Shown piece by piece: positions 6,569-14,440 of a stretch of DNA of 18,063 nt. The notes under the pieces were generated by a model, which was not told the DNA's origin, did no database searches, and saw only the letters and a program-made list of their open reading frames with translations. How positions within the stretch are numbered: the first letter of the stretch is position 1; every line of letters starts with the position of its first letter. The translations under genes were made by a program, and so were the position numbers. The DNA is from Chloroflexota bacterium (GTDB lineage Bacteria; Chloroflexota; Limnocylindria; Limnocylindrales; CSP1-4): NCBI GenBank assembly GCA_021786915.1, contig JAJYMP010000749.1, forward strand, positions 1 through 18,063, in the 5' to 3' direction.

Positions 6569-9500
6569 GTGTTCGAAGGCCTTGGCTCGAGGACCTACCG
6601 GTGGCGATACCTCATCGTGGTGGTCTGGATCGTGGCGATGGTCGCCTCGGTCAAGCTGGCGCCCTCGCTCGCTGACAGCGCCTCGTCCGACCAGGCCGCG
6701 TTCCTCCCCGCAACGGCGCCCTCGTCGCTCGCCAACGACGCGCTCGAGAAGGCGTTCCCGGGCGCGACCGCCACATCGAGCGCCACCCTGACGTTCTCGC
6801 GCGACACGGGCCTCACCGACGCCGATGCCGCCTACCTCGACGCGACTGCCGCCTGGGTCCGCAGCCCCCAGGCGCCCGCTGAGCTCCGCGATGCCGTCAC
6901 CGGCACGGCCTCGGCGACCTCGCGCCCCGAGCTCGAGTCGATGCTCAAGAGCCCCGACGGCCAGCTCCAGCTCCTGCTGATCGACCTCAACGTGTCGTCG
7001 GCCGGCGATGCGGCCTCGGCCGTCGTTGGAGAACTGCGGGCCCACATCGCGCAGACCGCGCCAGCGGGGCTCGTCGTCCACGTCACCGGCACCGCCGGCA
7101 TCACCTCGGACTACCTCAACGCGGTCAAGGCCGGCACCGACAGCACGACCAGGGTCACGATCATCCTCGTCCTGGTCATCCTGCTGCTGATCTACCGGGC
7201 GCCGCTGGCGGCGATGGTGCCGCTGGTCACGATCGCCGGCGCCTACGTCGTCTCGCGGGGCGTGCTGGGGCTGCTGGCGGCGGCCGGCTGGAAGGTCAGC
7301 TCGCTGCTGGACACGTTCCTCGTGGTCATGGTGTTCGGCGTCGGCACGGACTACGCGATCTTCCTGATCAGCCGGTTCCGGGAAGAGGTCAGCGGCGGCG
7401 TGGACTGGCACGACGCCTCGCGGACCACCGTCCGGCGGATCGGCGCGGTGATCAGCGCCTCGGCGGCGACGGTCATCGTGGGCCTGGGCGCGATGGCGTT
7501 CGGCCAGTTCGAGATGATCAAGTCCACCGGGCCCGCGATCGCGGTGGCCATCGCGATCACGCTCGTCGCCGGCCTCACGCTCGCCCCCGCCCTGCTCGGC
7601 ATCTTCGGCCACTACCTGTTCTGGCCGATGCACACGCGGCCCGCGGCCGAGGGCGAGCCCGGCGGGTTCTTCGCCAGGCTGGCCGCGGGGGTCTCGCGCC
7701 ACCCGGGCGTCATCACGCTGGCGCTGATCGTGGCGCTCGGGCTGCCCGCGATGTTCGTGCCGCAGATGCACACCAACTTCGACACGCTCGCCGAACTGCC
7801 GGACAGCTCCGACGCGCGGCAGGGGTTCGACGTCGTGGCGGCGCACCTGGGCAAGGGCAAGCTGGTCCAGTCGACGGGCCTCATCGAGAGCCCCTCGGGC
7901 GACATGCTCGCCCCCGCCAACCTCGCCCGGCTGCGCGACACCGTCCTGGCACTCCAGTCCAGCCCCGGTGTGTCGCAGGTCACGAGCCTCGTCACGCCCA
8001 ACGGCGACGGCAAGGTGCCCGACGGCTTCCGCCCCTCGATCCAGCTGGGGACGATCGGCGACGCGTTCTCCGCCGACTCGTCGTCCTCGTCGTCGTCATC
8101 GGCCGCGGCCAGCGGCTCCAGCTCCTCGCTCCTGGACCCCAAGCTCACCGACGGCCTGGACCAGGCGCTCAACTACGTCGGGGCGCTGGGCGCGTCCTAC
8201 CCCGATGTCGCCGGCCGGGCCGAGTACCGCGCCGCCCGCCAGTCGATCACCGACGCGCTGGACCTCGTCGCGCGGGTCAAGAAGCAGACGGTCGTCGCCA
8301 CCCAGCTGCGTACGCTCGCCGCCGCGCTCACCGCCCCCGCGGCCGTGGCGAGCGGCAGCAGCGCCAGCAATTCCGACGCCTCGCTGATGTCGAAGTACCT
8401 CGACGAGCTGGCCACGGCGTATCCGGAGGTCCGCCCCCTGACGTCGTACCGTGACGCCGTCCGGAGCGCGGCGTCGCTCGCCACCAAGCCATCGGCCACC
8501 GCGGCCGTCGACACCGCGAATGCCATGAACGCGCTGGCCGTCCACTTCGACAGCCAGCCCGACTCCCGGCTCTCGCCCAAGAGCCTCGCCAACACGTCGT
8601 CCGCACTCGAGCTCCAGCGCGAGGCGAAAGCGACCTTCGCGGCGATCCCGAGCGCCTTCCACTCGCTCGCGTCGGTGTTCGCGACGCGGCCCGACGACCT
8701 GTTCGTCCCGGTGGGCCTGGGCGGCGACAACGCCCAGAAGGTGACCGACGCGGTCAACGCGTTCATCTCCGCGGACCGCACGGCCACCAGGTTCTACCTG
8801 GTCAGCGCGGACGACCCGTACGCCACGACCTCCTTCGACACGGTCCGCAACGCCCAGCGGTCCCTCGCCGCCGCGGCACCCGGCTTCGGGCCGGGGGCAC
8901 AGGCCTACCTCGGCGGCCCGACCGCGCAGTTCGCCGACGTCCAGACGACGCTCGAGAACGACTTCAACCGCGTCGGCGTCATCACGGTGCTGGGCATCTT
9001 CCTGGTGCTGGTGCTGCTGCTCCGCGCGATGGTGGCGCCGCTGTACCTGGTGGGCACAGTCCTGCTCTCGTACCTGTCCGCCGTCGGCCTGTCCGCCTTC
9101 CTGTTCCAGGACGTGCTCCACCAGGCCGGCGTCAGCTTCTACCTGCCGCTGATGGTGTTCGTGCTGCTGGTCGCGCTGGGATCGGACTACAACATCTTCC
9201 TGATGAGCCGGGTGCGCGAGGAGAGCGAGCACCGCTCGATCCGCGACGGCATCCGGATCGCGTCGGGCCACACCGGGTCCGTGATCACCTCGGCCGGGCT
9301 CATCCTGGCTGGGACGTTCGGGTCGATGGCCACGGCTCCGCTCGTGGTGCTGTTCCAGGTGGGCGTGGCGGTCGCGATCGGGGTGCTGATCGACACGTTC
9401 GTCGTGCGCTCCATCCTGGTGCCCGCGATCACGACGCTGGTGGGCGATCGGGCGTGGTGGCCGTCGGGGTCGCGGTTCAGCGGCCCGGCGCTGGCGCCCG

Positions 9501-12352
9501 CGGGGGCGGCTGGCGGCGCGGCCAGCGGCGTCTCGGCTGCGGCCGGCGGCGGCGTATCGGCTGCGGCCGGCGGCAGCGTCTCGGCTGCGGCCGGCGCCGC
9601 TTCGGCTGCGGCGGGTGGCGGCGTCTCGGCTGCGGCCGGCGCCGCTTCGGCTGCGGCGGCCGGCGGCGGTTCGGCCGAGCCGGTCCTCGTCGGGACCGCG
9701 GCACGTGCCGAATCCACGACGGGTGACGAGATTGTCCGGACTGGTCTTGTCGCGTTCGAGCCGGCGTTCGAGCCGGCGCTCGACGGCGGGGCGCTCCCCG
9801 GCCGGGCGCGACGATCGCTGGTCCGTGCGGCTGCAGCACTCGGCCTGGCCATCCTGGTCCCGGTCACGTTCGCGGGGCTGGTGACCTGGGCGTGGCAGCC
9901 ACAGCCCGGCGCCGTCACGATCCAGGCAGCCGTCGTCAACGCCGACACGGGGACGACGGTCACCGCCGGCGACGGCTCCGCCAAGCAGCTCACGCTGGGC
10001 AAGGACATCAGCGACGATCTGGTCGCGGGCGGGTCGGGCAGCACGTCCGGCGCCTCGGACCCGGCCTCGAGCGGCCTCGGCGCAGCCGGCGTCGCGTGGA
10101 CCGCCACGGACGCGAAGGCAGCGGCCGATGGGCTCGCATCCGGCCAGTACGCGGCCGTCCTGACGATCCCCGCCGACTTCTCGCAGGACATCGCGGCGAT
10201 CCGCGCCGGCACGTCCGGCAGCACCCCCGCGGCGACCCTGCACCTGGAGACGGGGAGCGGCGGCGGCAACGTCGCCACTGCGGTCGCCCGTTCGGTGAGC
10301 GACGCGATCACCGCGTCCGCGACCCGCAATGCCACCGCCTCCTACGTCGAGGACGTCCTGCTCGGCGTGTCCACCGCCCAGAACGACGTCACGCACGCGG
10401 CATCCTCGGCGAAGGACGTGGCGAACAGCGCCACCTCCCTCGCGAGTTCGGCCAGCGGCGTCAACGCGGTGTCGGGCGAGATGGTGTCCGGGCTCGGCAA
10501 GCTGGCGTCGGGGACCTCGGCGTCGGTCAGCGGCACGGCAAGCCTCGTCGATGCCACCAGCCAGCTCGCCTCGGGCACAAAGCAACTCGCCGCGGCTGCC
10601 TCGACGCTCGCGGCGGGCGCCAGCAAGACCGCCTCCGGCGCCTCGGCGCTCGCAACCGGGGCATCGTCGCTCGCCAGCGGCCTCGTCGCCCTCGAAGCGC
10701 ACACCAGGACGCTGCCGGCGCAGACCTCGCAGCTCGCCTCCGGGGCATCGGACCTCGCGGCGGGCGTGTCGCAGACCGTCTCGGGCATCGAGTCGCTCTC
10801 GGCCGGGCTCCAGACGCTGGCCAGCAACACCACCGGTCTGGGCAGCCAGGTCCACGCGCTCGACGTCGGGGCGGCAAGCCTCGCCAGCGGTGCCCACGAC
10901 CTCGAGACCGGCGCGTCGCAGGCAGCGGCGGCCGCGGCCGGCGTGTCGACCGGGGCCAGCGGCCTCAAGAGCGCCGTCGATGCGTACACCGGCGCGGTCG
11001 ATCAGCTTGCCGCCAACTGCACCGGGATGGGCGGTGGCGCAACCGTGTGTGGTGCGCTCACCGGCATCGCGAACGGCTCGGCAACCGTGCGCGACACCGC
11101 GGCAACCGTCGCCTCGGGCGCGAGCCAGGCATCTGCTGCGGCCGCGGGCGTCGCCAGCGGGGCCGTGTCCACATCCAGCGGCGCAGACAGCCTGCACAGC
11201 GGGTTGTCCCAGCTCGCGGCCGGCGCGCCGGCGATCGAATCCGGGATCGCCTCGTCGGCCGCCGGGGCGTCTGCCCTGGCCGCGGGCGCTGCGCAGCTGA
11301 CGCCCGGCGCCAGCCAGCTCGCCGACGGCACCAGCCAGCTCGCCGCCGGCATGCCGCAGCTCGTCGACGGCGTGTCGGCCCTGAGCTCGGGCGCCTCGCA
11401 GACGGCATCGGGCGCCACCCAGCTCTCGACCGGCGCGAGCGCCCTCGCAAGCGGCGCCGACAAGCTGGCGTCCGGCCTCGACACGACGGCAGCCGGCGCG
11501 ACGAAGCTGGCGTCCGGGACGAAGACGGCGGCCAGCGGTGCCACCCAGCTGACCGACGCCATCAACCAGGCCCTCGACGGGGCCCGGCTGGTACAGGCGG
11601 AGACTGGCCTGCTCGCCACCGACGGCACGTCGCTCTCGAGCGATGCCTCGAAGGTCTCCGACTCGCTCACGACGACGGCGGGCTCCATGCCCGCAACGGG
11701 CACCGCCGACCGCTCGCAGGTGGCCGCGCGCGTGGCCGACCCGGTGACCGTGCAGACCACGGCCGCCGACGGCAGCCCGGCGGGGATCGCGCCGCTGGCG
11801 ATGGTCCTGGCGCTCTGGCTGGGGGCGCTGGCGGCGCTGCTGGCCGTGCCGTCGATGGGCCGCGGGCGGGGCTGGTGGACCAGGCCGGTGGGCGCGGTCG
11901 GGCTGGCGGCGGTCGCCGGGCTCGTCGCGGCGGGGCTGATGGTCGCCGGGCTCGACCTCGGCGTCGGGATCGCCATCGCGCGCCTCCCGATGCTCGTGGC
12001 CATGAGCCTGCTGACCGCGGCGGCCTTCGCGGTGCTCATCGGGGCGCTGGAGTCGGCGTTCGGGCTCCGCGGCTGGGTGACTGCCCTGCTGCTGGCCGGG
12101 CTCGGCGTCGCAGCGTCGGGCTACCCGTTCGGCGTCGACGCGCTACCGGGGCCGCTCGCGTTCATCCGGCCGCTGCTGCCGACCTCGTGGGCCATCGACG
12201 CGATCCGCGCCTGCATCGAGAGCGCGAGCTCCTCGGTGTCGGTGGGCGTGGCGGTGCTGGTCGCGTGGCTGATCGTGGGCACCCTCGTGGTGGTGGCAGT
12301 CACCATGAGCGTGGAGCGGCGCACCGCTTCCCGGTCGCGCCTGACGGCATAG
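6569..12352 (+). CDS. MmpL/RND exporter fused to a YhgE/Pip-type stalk and membrane domain
   Basis: A 1,927-residue membrane protein. GTG 6569 is chosen because GGAGG (6558-6562) sits 6 nt upstream and helix 1 follows at residues 13-31; earlier in-frame codons lie upstream of the promoter. Residues 1-965 form an MMPL exporter: TM1, a first extracytoplasmic loop (32-195), TM2-7 with relay pair D261-Y262 (GVGTDY), a long second loop (about 400-800) with an eight-Ser tract at 504-511, and TM8-12 with D873-Y874 (GSDY). A repeat linker (about 985-1050) follows. Residues 1084-1927 match YhgE/Pip: a TM (1084-1110), the AAVVNADTG motif and GQYAAVLTIPADFS, an Ala/Ser-rich LxxG heptad stalk (about 1275-1690) interrupted by C1484/C1494, and a six-TM ABC-2-like end (from about 1738). 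It probably exports a lipid or surface polymer by proton motive force. The fusion is unusual; a sequencing join is possible but the frame is clean throughout. Confidence 0.9.
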   Translation: MFEGLGSRTYRWRYLIVVVWIVAMVASVKLAPSLADSASSDQAAFLPATAPSSLANDALEKAFPGATATSSATLTFSRDTGLTDADAAYLDATAAWVRSPQAPAELRDAVTGTASATSRPELESMLKSPDGQLQLLLIDLNVSSAGDAASAVVGELRAHIAQTAPAGLVVHVTGTAGITSDYLNAVKAGTDSTTRVTIILVLVILLLIYRAPLAAMVPLVTIAGAYVVSRGVLGLLAAAGWKVSSLLDTFLVVMVFGVGTDYAIFLISRFREEVSGGVDWHDASRTTVRRIGAVISASAATVIVGLGAMAFGQFEMIKSTGPAIAVAIAITLVAGLTLAPALLGIFGHYLFWPMHTRPAAEGEPGGFFARLAAGVSRHPGVITLALIVALGLPAMFVPQMHTNFDTLAELPDSSDARQGFDVVAAHLGKGKLVQSTGLIESPSGDMLAPANLARLRDTVLALQSSPGVSQVTSLVTPNGDGKVPDGFRPSIQLGTIGDAFSADSSSSSSSSAAASGSSSSLLDPKLTDGLDQALNYVGALGASYPDVAGRAEYRAARQSITDALDLVARVKKQTVVATQLRTLAAALTAPAAVASGSSASNSDASLMSKYLDELATAYPEVRPLTSYRDAVRSAASLATKPSATAAVDTANAMNALAVHFDSQPDSRLSPKSLANTSSALELQREAKATFAAIPSAFHSLASVFATRPDDLFVPVGLGGDNAQKVTDAVNAFISADRTATRFYLVSADDPYATTSFDTVRNAQRSLAAAAPGFGPGAQAYLGGPTAQFADVQTTLENDFNRVGVITVLGIFLVLVLLLRAMVAPLYLVGTVLLSYLSAVGLSAFLFQDVLHQAGVSFYLPLMVFVLLVALGSDYNIFLMSRVREESEHRSIRDGIRIASGHTGSVITSAGLILAGTFGSMATAPLVVLFQVGVAVAIGVLIDTFVVRSILVPAITTLVGDRAWWPSGSRFSGPALAPAGAAGGAASGVSAAAGGGVSAAAGGSVSAAAGAASAAAGGGVSAAAGAASAAAAGGGSAEPVLVGTAARAESTTGDEIVRTGLVAFEPAFEPALDGGALPGRARRSLVRAAAALGLAILVPVTFAGLVTWAWQPQPGAVTIQAAVVNADTGTTVTAGDGSAKQLTLGKDISDDLVAGGSGSTSGASDPASSGLGAAGVAWTATDAKAAADGLASGQYAAVLTIPADFSQDIAAIRAGTSGSTPAATLHLETGSGGGNVATAVARSVSDAITASATRNATASYVEDVLLGVSTAQNDVTHAASSAKDVANSATSLASSASGVNAVSGEMVSGLGKLASGTSASVSGTASLVDATSQLASGTKQLAAAASTLAAGASKTASGASALATGASSLASGLVALEAHTRTLPAQTSQLASGASDLAAGVSQTVSGIESLSAGLQTLASNTTGLGSQVHALDVGAASLASGAHDLETGASQAAAAAAGVSTGASGLKSAVDAYTGAVDQLAANCTGMGGGATVCGALTGIANGSATVRDTAATVASGASQASAAAAGVASGAVSTSSGADSLHSGLSQLAAGAPAIESGIASSAAGASALAAGAAQLTPGASQLADGTSQLAAGMPQLVDGVSALSSGASQTASGATQLSTGASALASGADKLASGLDTTAAGATKLASGTKTAASGATQLTDAINQALDGARLVQAETGLLATDGTSLSSDASKVSDSLTTTAGSMPATGTADRSQVAARVADPVTVQTTAADGSPAGIAPLAMVLALWLGALAALLAVPSMGRGRGWWTRPVGAVGLAAVAGLVAAGLMVAGLDLGVGIAIARLPMLVAMSLLTAAAFAVLIGALESAFGLRGWVTALLLAGLGVAASGYPFGVDALPGPLAFIRPLLPTSWAIDAIRACIESASSSVSVGVAVLVAWLIVGTLVVVAVTMSVERRTASRSRLTA
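9533..9680 (+). repeat. Tandem repeat encoding the Ala/Gly/Ser linker of the fusion protein
   Basis: TCGGCTGCGG recurs at 9533, 9557, 9581, 9602, 9626 and 9647, that is, at spacings of 24, 24, 21, 24 and 21 bases. It encodes alternating SAAAGGGV octads and SAAAGAA heptads. All spacings are multiples of three, so the frame between the MmpL and YhgE halves is kept whatever the copy number. Confidence 0.85.
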
Positions 12353-12355
12353 GGG

Positions 12356-12445
12356 GGTCGCCATCGGCCCGGGAGGCCGCCGTCGGCGCAGGCGCGGACT
12401 GGTTGCCACCGGCGCCGGGCGAGGTTGCCATCGGCCCCGGGGGCG
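12356..12445. repeat. Three short GCCAYCGGC repeats between convergent genes (possible terminator)
   Basis: Three related words of the form GGTYGCCAYCGGCSCCGGG start near 12356, 12401 and 12423, filling the gap between the convergent stops at 12352 and 12475. The first contains a hairpin CGGCC-CGGGA-GGCCG (12365-12379). They may serve as a two-way terminator. No gene is seen here. Confidence 0.4.
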
Positions 12446-12474
12446 GGAGGGCTGCGGTCCGGGCCGGCGCCCGC

Positions 12475-13245
12475 TCAGTTCAGGCGGTCGGACAGCGAGG
12501 CACGGTCGGGGACGTACAGCCCGAGGCGACGGTCGAGCAGGTCCAGCTCGCGGCGCAGCAGGCCGTCGAGGTCGCGCAGACGCTCCTCGGCCGTCGACGC
12601 CTCGAGCAGCGCCTGCTTGCGGTCGAGTTCGGCCTGGACGATCCCGGTCAGCAGGAACGACAGCGCCGACGGGTCGTCTGGCACGCGGAGCGACTCGACC
12701 GTGACCTCCTCGGTGGCGTCCACCTGGACCTCGGCCGCCACCTCCTCGACCGGGTCGTCGTCGACCTCGACCTCAACCTGGACATCGACGGGCAGGCCCA
12801 GCTCGCCGTCGCGCGGCTGGAGCTCGCGCAGGTATTCGATGAACCGGGCGCCGACTCGCTGGACCAGACGCCCGGCGACCTCCTCGTCGCCCACCGCGTC
12901 GGGGAGCGGCTCCACGTCGGCCACCAGGTACGGCTCGGAGGCTGCGTCCACCTCCAGCACGCTGAAGCGGCCCGTGCCCACCACGAGGAGGTCCCAGCGG
13001 CCGTCGGCGTACTTGCTCGCTTCGCGGATCTCCGCGAACGTCCCGACTCCGGCGATCGCGATCTCGGTCGCCACGCCATGGCGGAGCGCAACCTCGGACC
13101 CCTCGCGGATGAGCACCACGCCGAAGGGCGTCGACGAGTCGAGGCAGCGGCGGACCATGACGCGGTAGCGCTCCTCGAAGATGTGGAGCGGCAGGGCGAT
13201 CCCCGGCGCCAGGACGGTGTGGAGGGGGAAGAGCGGTAGGCGCAC
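12475..13245 (-). CDS. LON substrate-binding (N-terminal) domain protein
   Basis: A 256-residue cytoplasmic protein that is all LON N-domain (PF02190 type) plus a helical C-terminus, without the AAA+ or protease parts of Lon. The opening LPLFPLHTVLAPGIALPLHIFEERYR is the family signature, followed by FGVVLIREGSEV and ERY/DGRWDLLVVGTGRF. Such stand-alone proteins are widespread and mostly uncharacterised; a substrate-recognition or adaptor role is inferred. Residues about 150-181 form a strongly acidic Val/Glu/Asp insertion, and the C-terminal 50 residues are Leu/Arg/Glu-rich and look like a coiled coil. GTG 13245 is supported by the family start (MRLPLFPL) and by TACTCT (13253-13258) exactly 7 nt upstream, a leaderless arrangement. 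It is convergent with the exporter gene and 244 nt downstream of the Fe-S carrier gene. Confidence 0.88.
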   Translation of the reverse strand: MRLPLFPLHTVLAPGIALPLHIFEERYRVMVRRCLDSSTPFGVVLIREGSEVALRHGVATEIAIAGVGTFAEIREASKYADGRWDLLVVGTGRFSVLEVDAASEPYLVADVEPLPDAVGDEEVAGRLVQRVGARFIEYLRELQPRDGELGLPVDVQVEVEVDDDPVEEVAAEVQVDATEEVTVESLRVPDDPSALSFLLTGIVQAELDRKQALLEASTAEERLRDLDGLLRRELDLLDRRLGLYVPDRASLSDRLN

Positions 13246-13258
13246 GAATCGAAGAGTA
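13243..13258 (-). promoter_or_regulatory. Leaderless promoter of the LON-domain gene
   Basis: TACTCT (13253-13258), then 7 nt, then the GTG start (13245-13243). The spacing equals that at marR and the thiolase gene, and there is no SD. No -35 match is seen. Confidence 0.55.
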
Positions 13259-13408
13259 AGGCGGGTCGCGATTCGGGGACGCGGCGGCGAGGGCGCGCGG
13301 CCTGGTCGATCACGTTGCGTTCGCGACGCAGCCGGGCTGCGGCGCCGACCAGAACGGGCGGTGCGCCGATGGCGGTGGGGCCGATGGCGCTCCGCACCGA
13401 GGAATCAT

Positions 13409-13433
13409 CGAGCCGCCGGTGGCCGGCGGCTCG
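13409..13433 (-). terminator. Strong hairpin downstream of the Fe-S carrier gene
   Basis: A perfect 11-bp stem (13409-13419 with 13423-13433; CGAGCCGCCGG arm) and 3-base loop lie 57-81 nt past the minus-strand stop at 13490, followed on that strand by ATGATTCCT, only modestly T-rich. A second hairpin GGCGCC-TGG-GGCGCC lies nearer the stop at 13458-13472, and GCAGCC-G-GGCTGC at 13328-13340. Nothing gene-like is seen in 13246-13489. Confidence 0.55.
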
Positions 13434-13489
13434 GGATCGGGCGGTTGGGGTTGTTCAGGCGCCTGGGGCGCCCCACGACCTCGGTGCGG

Positions 13490-13870
13490 TCAGTGAGAGC
13501 AGGCTCGCGGCGTGCCCTCGTCCTCGGCGGTTCGGAACGAGGAGCCGCAGCCGCAGCCGGAAACCGCGTTGGGATTGACGACGGTGAACCCGGCGCCCAT
13601 CAGGGTGTCGACGTAGTCGATGGACGAGCCGTTGAGCAGCGGCACGCTGTTGCTGTCGACGTAGACCCGCACGCCGTTGGTCTCGAGGACGTTGTCGTCC
13701 TCGGCGGGCTGGTCCTCGAGCATCATCCCGTACCGGTAGCCCGAGCAGCCGCCCGAGTAGACGTACACGCGCAGGCCGATCGCGGGACTCGGCTCTTCCT
13801 TCGTCAGCTCGCGAAGCTTGGTCGCGGCGGCGTCGGTCAGATTGACGATCGAGGGCTGGGCGTCGATCAC
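13490..13870 (-). CDS. erpA: A-type iron-sulfur carrier (ErpA/IscA/HesB family)
   Basis: A 126-residue carrier that receives Fe-S clusters from the assembly scaffold and passes them to target enzymes in the cytoplasm. The three cluster-binding cysteines are in the family pattern: C42 in GGCSGYRYG, then C106 and C108 in SGCGCGSSF, with NLTDAAATKLREL at the start and GFTVVNPNAV before the Cys pair. An 18-residue tail after the CGCG motif ends in ACSH and is longer than usual. GTG 13870 is chosen because AAGGAG (13879-13884) lies 8 nt upstream and the domain begins at once; a longer open frame to 13996 has no such support. A promoter lies at 13925-13953. ErpA and IscA cannot be separated by sequence alone, so the symbol is a family-level label. 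Confidence 0.92.
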   Translation of the reverse strand: MIDAQPSIVNLTDAAATKLRELTKEEPSPAIGLRVYVYSGGCSGYRYGMMLEDQPAEDDNVLETNGVRVYVDSNSVPLLNGSSIDYVDTLMGAGFTVVNPNAVSGCGCGSSFRTAEDEGTPRACSH

Positions 13871-13924
13871 AGCGGGTTCTCCTTCGGGTCGCGGGCCCCG
13901 GACCGCCCGGCCCGGAGCTCGTGA

Positions 13925-13953
13925 ATCGTACGCACCGCAACGGATTTCGTCCA
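13925..13953 (-). promoter_or_regulatory. Sigma-70-like promoter of the Fe-S carrier gene
   Basis: On the minus strand TGGACG (13948-13953), a 17-base spacer and TACGAT (13925-13930) match the bacterial consensus at 4 of 6 bases each. Transcription near 13918 would give a leader of about 48 nt carrying the AAGGAG site, in contrast to the leaderless neighbours. Confidence 0.5.
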
Positions 13954-14010
13954 CACCCATGGCGAAATTGCACGGCGGCGCCCAACGGCCCGGCACCGCG
14001 GCGCGAAATG

Positions 14011-14160
14011 ACGCTGACCGAGGCGGCTGACCGAGGCGGCCGACGAGGCGCCCCCGCCGAGGCGGCCGACGAGGCGCCCCCGCCGAGGCGGCCGACCGAG
14101 CGGCCCCGGCGAGGCGGCTGACCGAGGCGGCCGACGAGGCGCCCCCGCCGAGGCGGCGTG
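14011..14160. repeat. 26-bp GC-rich minisatellite
   Basis: A 26-base unit beginning GAGGCGGCCGACGAGGCG occurs identically at 14033-14058, 14059-14084 and 14124-14149, with diverged units between (for example 14085-14110) and GAGGCGGCTGACC half-units at 14020 and 14111. It is non-coding and lies between the Fe-S carrier promoter and the 95-bp repeats. Confidence 0.8.
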
Positions 14161-14229
14161 AGTCGGGTCAGACTCATTCGAGCTGGAGCCGAGCGTGGGA
14201 GGAGGCCCAGACTGGCACTTCGAGCGGCC
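14135..14229 (+). repeat. 95-bp direct repeat, copy A
   Basis: Identical over 95 bases to 14260-14354 (offset 125, 30-base gap). Contains the semi-palindrome TGAGTC-N6-GACTCA (14159-14176). Confidence 0.9.
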
Positions 14230-14259
14230 CCGCCGAGGCGGCTGACCGAGCGGCCCCGG

Positions 14260-14354
14260 CGAGGCGCCCCCGCCGAGGCGGCGTGAGTCGGGTCAGACTC
14301 ATTCGAGCTGGAGCCGAGCGTGGGAGGAGGCCCAGACTGGCACTTCGAGCGGCC
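14260..14354 (+). repeat. 95-bp direct repeat, copy B
   Basis: Identical to 14135-14229. Its GAGCGTGGG (14316-14324) pairs perfectly with CCCACGCTC at 14356-14364, and its GAGTC-N6-GACTC semi-palindrome recurs in inverted form in the adjoining segment. Confidence 0.9.
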
Positions 14355-14440
14355 ACCCACGCTCACTGACACCGGAATTGAGTCGGACCTGACTCGCGTT
14401 CGCGCGCAAGGTGGAGGGCCAGGCGGAGGGCAGGCTGGGC
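14355..14440 (-). repeat. Diverged inverted third copy of the repeat, then thiolase 3' spacer
   Basis: Read on the minus strand, 14356-14397 aligns with the inner half of the 95-bp repeat: GAGTCAGGTCCGACTC against GAGTCGGGTCAGACTC, then TTC, then GAGCGTGGG. With copy B it forms a long imperfect hairpin just downstream of the thiolase stop, so it may also act as that gene's terminator. Confidence 0.55.

Noticed and set aside
8096..11197. 1,033-residue minus-strand open frame
   Set aside because: Antisense shadow of the fusion gene, with no recognisable domain.
9892..13239. 1,115-residue plus-strand open frame
   Set aside because: It is extremely Arg/Gly-rich, lies in a different frame from the YhgE half, and runs antisense through the LON-domain gene. 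No domain is visible.
14011..14354. CRISPR array
   Set aside because: Unit lengths of 26 and 95 bases with no unique spacers of regular length, and no cas genes; these are tandem and direct repeats.
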